Source: DATBAX01 sp963723765 (GTDB lineage: Bacteria; Acidobacteriota; Terriglobia; Terriglobales; Acidobacteriaceae). From it: 64,000 nucleotides of DNA. Every line of letters begins with the position of its first letter. Within the stretch, counting starts at the first letter, position 1. The DNA lies in NCBI GenBank assembly GCA_963723765.1, contig CAVRSD010000006.1:62001-126000 (forward strand), written 5' to 3'. Made by a program: the position numbers and the translations under genes. Shown piece after piece: positions 60,378-64,000 of the stretch. The notes under the pieces were generated by a model. The model was not told the origin of the DNA. It searched no databases and saw only the letters and a list, made by a program, of their open reading frames with translations.

Positions 60378-60989
60378 ATGAAACCGTTTCGCGTACATAA
60401 AGGCAAGGCCGCCCCGCTTGATCGGGCCAACGTCGATACCGATCAAATCATTCCCAAGCAATTCTTAAAACGGATCGAACGAACCGGCTTCGGAGAATTT
60501 CTGTTTTACGATTGGCGGCGAGGAAAAGATGGCCAGCCTCATCCTTCTTTTAGTCTGAACCATCCGCGTCATGCGGGGGCAAGCATTCTGGTGGCGGGAA
60601 AGAATTTCGGCTGCGGCTCGTCGCGGGAACATGCTGTTTGGGCGCTGGAGGATTTCGGATTCCGGGCCGTGATCGCGCCGTCATTCGCCGATATCTTCGC
60701 CAATAATTGTGTTCAGAACGGCGTACTCGCGGTAGTTCTTGACGAAGCCGAGGTCAATGAAATCATGCGCCGGGCGGCCGAAATTCCGGATTATCGTCTT
60801 ACGATCGATCTCGAGCAGCAAAGCGTGCAAGATGCACATGGACTTTCAGCAAATTTCCATATCGAGCAGACTACGCGTCATCGCTTATTGAATGGGCTGG
60901 ACGACATTGGGCTTACTCTGCTGCAAGAATCGGATATTGCTGCCTATGAAGCGCGCCATCCCCTGCCCACCGCTTCGAAACAACTGTAA
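60378..60989 (+). CDS. leuD: 3-isopropylmalate dehydratase small subunit
   Basis: 203 residues. MKPFRVHKGKAAPLDRANVDTDQIIPKQFLKRIERTGFGEFLFYDWR and the swivel-domain ILVAGKNFGCGSSREHAVWALEDFGFRAVIAPSFADIFANN are diagnostic. It forms the heterodimer with LeuC, encoded just upstream. The last gene of the leuCD unit. Confidence 0.97.
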   Translation: MKPFRVHKGKAAPLDRANVDTDQIIPKQFLKRIERTGFGEFLFYDWRRGKDGQPHPSFSLNHPRHAGASILVAGKNFGCGSSREHAVWALEDFGFRAVIAPSFADIFANNCVQNGVLAVVLDEAEVNEIMRRAAEIPDYRLTIDLEQQSVQDAHGLSANFHIEQTTRHRLLNGLDDIGLTLLQESDIAAYEARHPLPTASKQL

Positions 60990-61014
60990 AGACGGAAGTG
61001 ATGTCTCAGAGGAT

Positions 61015-61056
61015 GCCCCGTCCTTCCGCGGTTTTTTGCGGAGGGCGGGGCTTTTT
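61015..61056 (+). terminator. Strong terminator after leuD
   Basis: GCCCCGTCCTTCCGC faces GCGGAGGGCGGGGC around a T-rich loop, followed by TTTTT (61052-61056). It is 26 bases after the leuD stop. The stem belongs to the hairpin repeat family at 5413, 44736 and 46262. Confidence 0.9.
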
Positions 61057-61126
61057 CGAGCGCACCAAATGCAGAAAGCCTTCGCAGTGCAAGAACGTTT
61101 GCTCAGGATGGCAAGGAGTTTGGGCT

Positions 61127-61678
61127 TTACTTAACGGGCGTCACCGGTGCAACCGGTGGCGCCGCCATCAGCAACGACTTCACCGAATCTGGAAGCTTAT
61201 CCGCGTTAGCCAATAACAAACTCACCTGCCACATCTGTGTATCAGAAAGCGATTCCTTAAAACCCGGCATGCCAGTCAGACGAATGCCATTCGAGACTTT
61301 CCAGTACGTTTCTCCAGGCTCGTCATCAGTAACGCCGGTTCCCTTCACCAATCGCGGCGGCTTGGGAAACATACCGCTCGCAATGGCACTCGGGGAGCCG
61401 TCGGAAAAGCTGTGACACACCGCACAGTTTTCGCGGTAAACCTGGGCGCCAGCTTTGTAAGTGTTCTCGTCGGCGGGGATAGGAACGCTCTTTGGCTTTT
61501 CCTTGTCGATACGGGCGTCGAGGGCGCGATGGGCAAGCATGCGTTCGAAGGGCATAGGTGGGGCCGACGTCGCCACCGGGACATTGCCACTCGAAAACCA
61601 GGAATAAACAGCGAGTGGGACAGCTATAACGCCGATGATTAGACCGAAAATAAAAGTTCTCAACTTCGCCCTCCCCAT
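61127..61678 (-). CDS. Membrane-anchored cytochrome c
   Basis: 183 residues. An N-terminal anchor or signal (about 8-28) is followed by a class I cytochrome c domain (about 75-165) with the haem site Cys85-Ala-Val-Cys88-His89 and the probable axial Met137 in RLTGMPGF. It is a periplasmic one-haem electron carrier, perhaps for the terminal oxidase whose genes start the window. It is convergent with leuCD. Its C-terminus is Pro/Val rich. Confidence 0.92.
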   Translation of the reverse strand: MGRAKLRTFIFGLIIGVIAVPLAVYSWFSSGNVPVATSAPPMPFERMLAHRALDARIDKEKPKSVPIPADENTYKAGAQVYRENCAVCHSFSDGSPSAIASGMFPKPPRLVKGTGVTDDEPGETYWKVSNGIRLTGMPGFKESLSDTQMWQVSLLLANADKLPDSVKSLLMAAPPVAPVTPVK

Positions 61679-61746
61679 TGCAGACTTGAAAATCGGAGTT
61701 TACAACGAATCTTCCGTGCGGCACCACCGCCAAACAATTAAAACTT

Positions 61747-61780
61747 GTCATTCTGAGGAGTACAGCGACGAAGAATCTGC
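61747..61780. repeat. Short copy of the TGTCATTC repeat
   Basis: GTCATTCTGAGGAGTACAG and CGACGAAGAATCTGC match the start of the repeat at 40721-40800, with a few changes. It lies between the cytochrome gene and the terminator. Confidence 0.6.
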
Positions 61781-61788
61781 ACCAACAA

Positions 61789-61814
61789 AAAACGCCGCCC
61801 CAAGGCGGCGTTTT
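61789..61814 (-). terminator. Terminator of the FecR/DUF6600 gene
   Basis: Perfect 11-base arms AAAACGCCGCC / GGCGGCGTTTT with a 4-base loop. On the minus strand it is followed by a T-run. It is 24 bases past the stop of the last gene. Confidence 0.88.
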
Positions 61815-61838
61815 CAGATTAGAAGCAGCAACGAGAAC

Positions 61839-64000
61839 TCAGCGGTGACCTTTGTGACCTCCGCCTCCGCCGCTGTGCCCACCACCACCGCCGCCACCAT
61901 GTCCTCCGGAACTGCCGTGTGAACTTGCCGATCCGCCGCCATGAGAGCCGCCACCACCACCCGAACTATGTGGCGGTGATCCACCATGACTCGGAGCCGG
62001 AGAACTGTGGCCGGAATACCCGCCGTAGGGAGATCCGCCACGTGAGCCACCATAGGGTGATCCACCATAGCTCGGTCTGGTATACGACGGTCTTCCATAA
62101 GAAGAACCACCGTATCGCGAAGACTGGCCATACCGGCCGGACGACTCGCCGTACGATCGCGAGGAATAAGTGCCGCGGCCGCTGTCCGAGGAATAACTTC
62201 GCGGCGCAGGCAATACCCTGCCCGTGGGGCGAGGCACGTTGTTGACTCTGCTCTGAGCCGAGTTCGAGTTTTCAGACCCCCGCGAAACAGACCGTGAGTT
62301 CATGGACGATTCATTTCTTCCAGTTTCATTGTTTCGTCCAGTGTCACCACGGTTCGAAGCGCTGAAGCCCGCCGGCGGACGCGGTACGCTATGTCCACCC
62401 GTTGTTTGCGAACCGCGGAAGGACCCGGCTTCGTTCCCACCCATGCGGGATGGACTCGAAGGCCTCGCCATTCTGCTAACCGTTGGACGAGAGAGCGAAC
62501 GTTGCGGCGCGGCAACTCCTGCTCTACCGCCGAGTCTGCTATCGCGTGACGGATTCGCATTCACACGATCCAGCGGATGTGCATCACGCATCCCGCTCGC
62601 GGAAACATGTAGCGCATTGTGATTAACCGCTAATCCGTGTTCCATCGTATTCCGCGATACGGCATGGAATCCTCCGCGAGCGTTAAAGTTCACCGAACGC
62701 CGCTGCCAGTCTCCACCACGCCAGCCATTGTTGAAACCGGCGTGAAAGCGATCGAAGTTGTTAAAACGACTGTTGTAGATGTTCACGCCACGGAAGTATC
62801 CCCATCCATAGTGATACCAGGGGAAGAATGGCTCGCCGAAGCCCAGTGGACACCAGCCAAACCCTCCGAAACCGATGCCGAAGCCAAATCCGCCGCCATA
62901 CCATGACACCAGTGCTGGCGCATACCAGCCTCGTGCCCAGCCGCCATAGTAGGGGCCCGGCGCCCATCCCCAATACCCGCCGAAGCTTACCCAGCGGCCA
63001 TAGTGAAAGGGAGCGAATCCCCAGGGAGAGTAATCCTGCCAGGTCCATCCCCAGGGATCTTGATAAATCCAATTGCCGTTCGTATAGGGCGCCCAGTCCG
63101 AGCCAACGTCACTAGGTACCCAAACATTGCCGTATTCCTGTGTGTTGCGCCAGGTTCCGTTGTCATCGAGATCTTCCGATCCAATCACATCGGGAGAAAC
63201 GTACTGGCTGGAACGCGAAGAATCGATCCGCCGGTCGCGGCTCTCGCACCATTCATCGAAACTGTCCGGATCGGGCGCGGCGTTCATTTTCACCGTCATC
63301 GAATTCCCATTGGTGAAACGAGCCTGAGTATGAGCTTTTACACGCATCTTCGGACCGTCTCCCGTGGCTTCGCCTTCACCCTTCCATACCGTAACCACGG
63401 TGGCATCGCCATTGGGATCGACATCAAAACGGTAGTCGCCGGTTCGCAGAATCGTGAATGCCTGGTTCGGGGTATCGATCTCATAGGTCTCGCCGTCAAA
63501 TAAATGGCGGACGTGGGCATTCAAAGTTCCCTGATGCAGCGACACCTGCACCGTATTTTCGTTCACATTGGTGAGCGTCAGGCTGCTTTCAGCGCCAATG
63601 CGAAAAATGCCGGTGCCGAGATTCAATTCCGCGCGCGAATTTTTGTCTGCCCAGACGTTGTCCGCGTTGGTGAGCGGACGATTCACTGCGCCCTGCACCC
63701 AGTCCCCGGTTCCCGCGGGCTGAATCGATACCGATCCGTTCATGAACTGCAAACGGGCTACCCGGCCCGGAGGATCATTCTCGTCGCTATTTTGATCTTG
63801 TTGCCCAGCGTCCGGACGGCCTGGGCCTTGCGCCATCGGACCCCCGGGGCCGGGATATTGTTGATTCGCCTGCGCTCCATCCGGTGGAGGAGGTGCCTGT
63901 TGCGGCATGGGTGTTTCCATCGGCTGATCGGCGGGATCGTTTTGCGCCACGGCCGTCATCGAAAAAAACGACCACAGAGTAACGATAAGAGTTGCGAGAA
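61839..64000 (-). CDS. FecR plus DUF6600-type exported protein (5' end outside window)
   Basis: The frame stays open through the right edge: codons before the ATG at 63959 read LATLIVTLWSFFS, clearly part of a signal peptide, so the true start is beyond 64000. After a Pro/Gln linker comes a FecR-like domain (about 60-230 of the visible part: RVARLQFMNGSVSIQPAGTGDWVQGAVNRPLTNADNVWADKNSRAELNLG). The DUF6600-like repeats of Trp/Pro/Tyr follow (WGWTWQDYSPWGFAPFHYGRWV), then a long Ser/Gly/Tyr tail with SPYGG and HGGG repeats. The function is unknown; it is probably a cell-surface or periplasmic structural protein. Confidence 0.85.
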   Translation of the reverse strand, partial: LATLIVTLWSFFSMTAVAQNDPADQPMETPMPQQAPPPPDGAQANQQYPGPGGPMAQGPGRPDAGQQDQNSDENDPPGRVARLQFMNGSVSIQPAGTGDWVQGAVNRPLTNADNVWADKNSRAELNLGTGIFRIGAESSLTLTNVNENTVQVSLHQGTLNAHVRHLFDGETYEIDTPNQAFTILRTGDYRFDVDPNGDATVVTVWKGEGEATGDGPKMRVKAHTQARFTNGNSMTVKMNAAPDPDSFDEWCESRDRRIDSSRSSQYVSPDVIGSEDLDDNGTWRNTQEYGNVWVPSDVGSDWAPYTNGNWIYQDPWGWTWQDYSPWGFAPFHYGRWVSFGGYWGWAPGPYYGGWARGWYAPALVSWYGGGFGFGIGFGGFGWCPLGFGEPFFPWYHYGWGYFRGVNIYNSRFNNFDRFHAGFNNGWRGGDWQRRSVNFNARGGFHAVSRNTMEHGLAVNHNALHVSASGMRDAHPLDRVNANPSRDSRLGGRAGVAAPQRSLSRPTVSRMARPSSPSRMGGNEAGSFRGSQTTGGHSVPRPPAGFSASNRGDTGRNNETGRNESSMNSRSVSRGSENSNSAQSRVNNVPRPTGRVLPAPRSYSSDSGRGTYSSRSYGESSGRYGQSSRYGGSSYGRPSYTRPSYGGSPYGGSRGGSPYGGYSGHSSPAPSHGGSPPHSSGGGGGSHGGGSASSHGSSGGHGGGGGGGHSGGGGGHKGHR

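Noticed and set aside
1..64000. CRISPR arrays, insertion sequences, prophage, tRNA and rRNA genes
   Set aside because: No regularly spaced direct repeats, transposase or phage genes, cloverleaf or rRNA sequence were recognised; the repeats seen are palindromic and isolated.

Overview
The window looks like chromosomal DNA of an acidobacterium, probably of the Terriglobia/Koribacter side of the phylum. The pointers are an Oar-like TonB-dependent receptor with a carboxypeptidase-type N-terminal domain, an FG-GAP/ASPIC (CRTAC1-type) protein, a FecR plus DUF6600-type exported protein, a DUF4382-like lipoprotein, a CusF-Sco fusion, and many intergenic palindromic repeats. This assignment is inference from gene families; no rRNA or tRNA gene is present to test it.

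Layout. 1-1.1 kb: end of a cytochrome c oxidase cluster (subunit III fragment, subunit IV, a small CxxC membrane protein). 1.1-5.2 kb: two small overlapping cysteine-containing ORFs, then a b561-like membrane protein, a YceI protein and an OmpR-type two-component system. 5.2-13.1 kb: a large TonB-dependent receptor, then a convergent pair coding for a PpiC-TPR-FG-GAP-ASPIC protein and a CusF-Sco protein. 13.3-24.3 kb: orphan LuxR-type regulator, GT4 glycosyltransferase, GNAT-glyA, hydrolase, alr, tonB, ompH and bamA. Four of these genes (glyA, hydrolase, ompH, bamA) each need one extra base removed to read through. 24.6-27.1 kb: two exported proteins. 27.3-33.4 kb: translation genes rplM, rpsI, rpsB, tsf, pyrH, frr and a DksA-like gene; an HTH-nucleotidyltransferase/HEPN pair sits between pyrH and frr.

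34-36 kb: an S-box (SAM-I) riboswitch with its terminator controls a zinc-ribbon threonine-synthase-family enzyme translationally coupled to a MoaD/ThiS-like sulfur carrier ending in Gly-Gly. I regard this as the most interesting unit, because methionine-pathway control of this pair suggests protein-thiocarboxylate-dependent homocysteine synthesis. 36-40 kb: a TetR-HlyD-ABC-permease efflux operon with overlapping stop and start codons. 40.8-43.6 kb: the yceD-rpmF-plsX-fabD fatty-acid cluster. 43.8-44.6 kb: a higBA toxin-antitoxin pair whose operator lies inside the promoter spacer. 44.8-46.7 kb: ddl, two parS-like palindromes and a VOC protein. 46.8-53.9 kb: rocF, asnS, a sugar isomerase-like gene, ggt, a GT39-type membrane protein and an MmcQ protein. 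54-58.9 kb: an HtrA protease, a membrane protein, a GT2 glycosyltransferase and an MFS transporter. 58.9-61 kb: leuCD with a strong terminator. 61.1-64 kb: a cytochrome c and a FecR/DUF6600 protein that runs off the right edge.

No CRISPR array, insertion sequence, prophage, tRNA or rRNA was seen. At least four families of dispersed palindromic repeats occupy the intergenic gaps.
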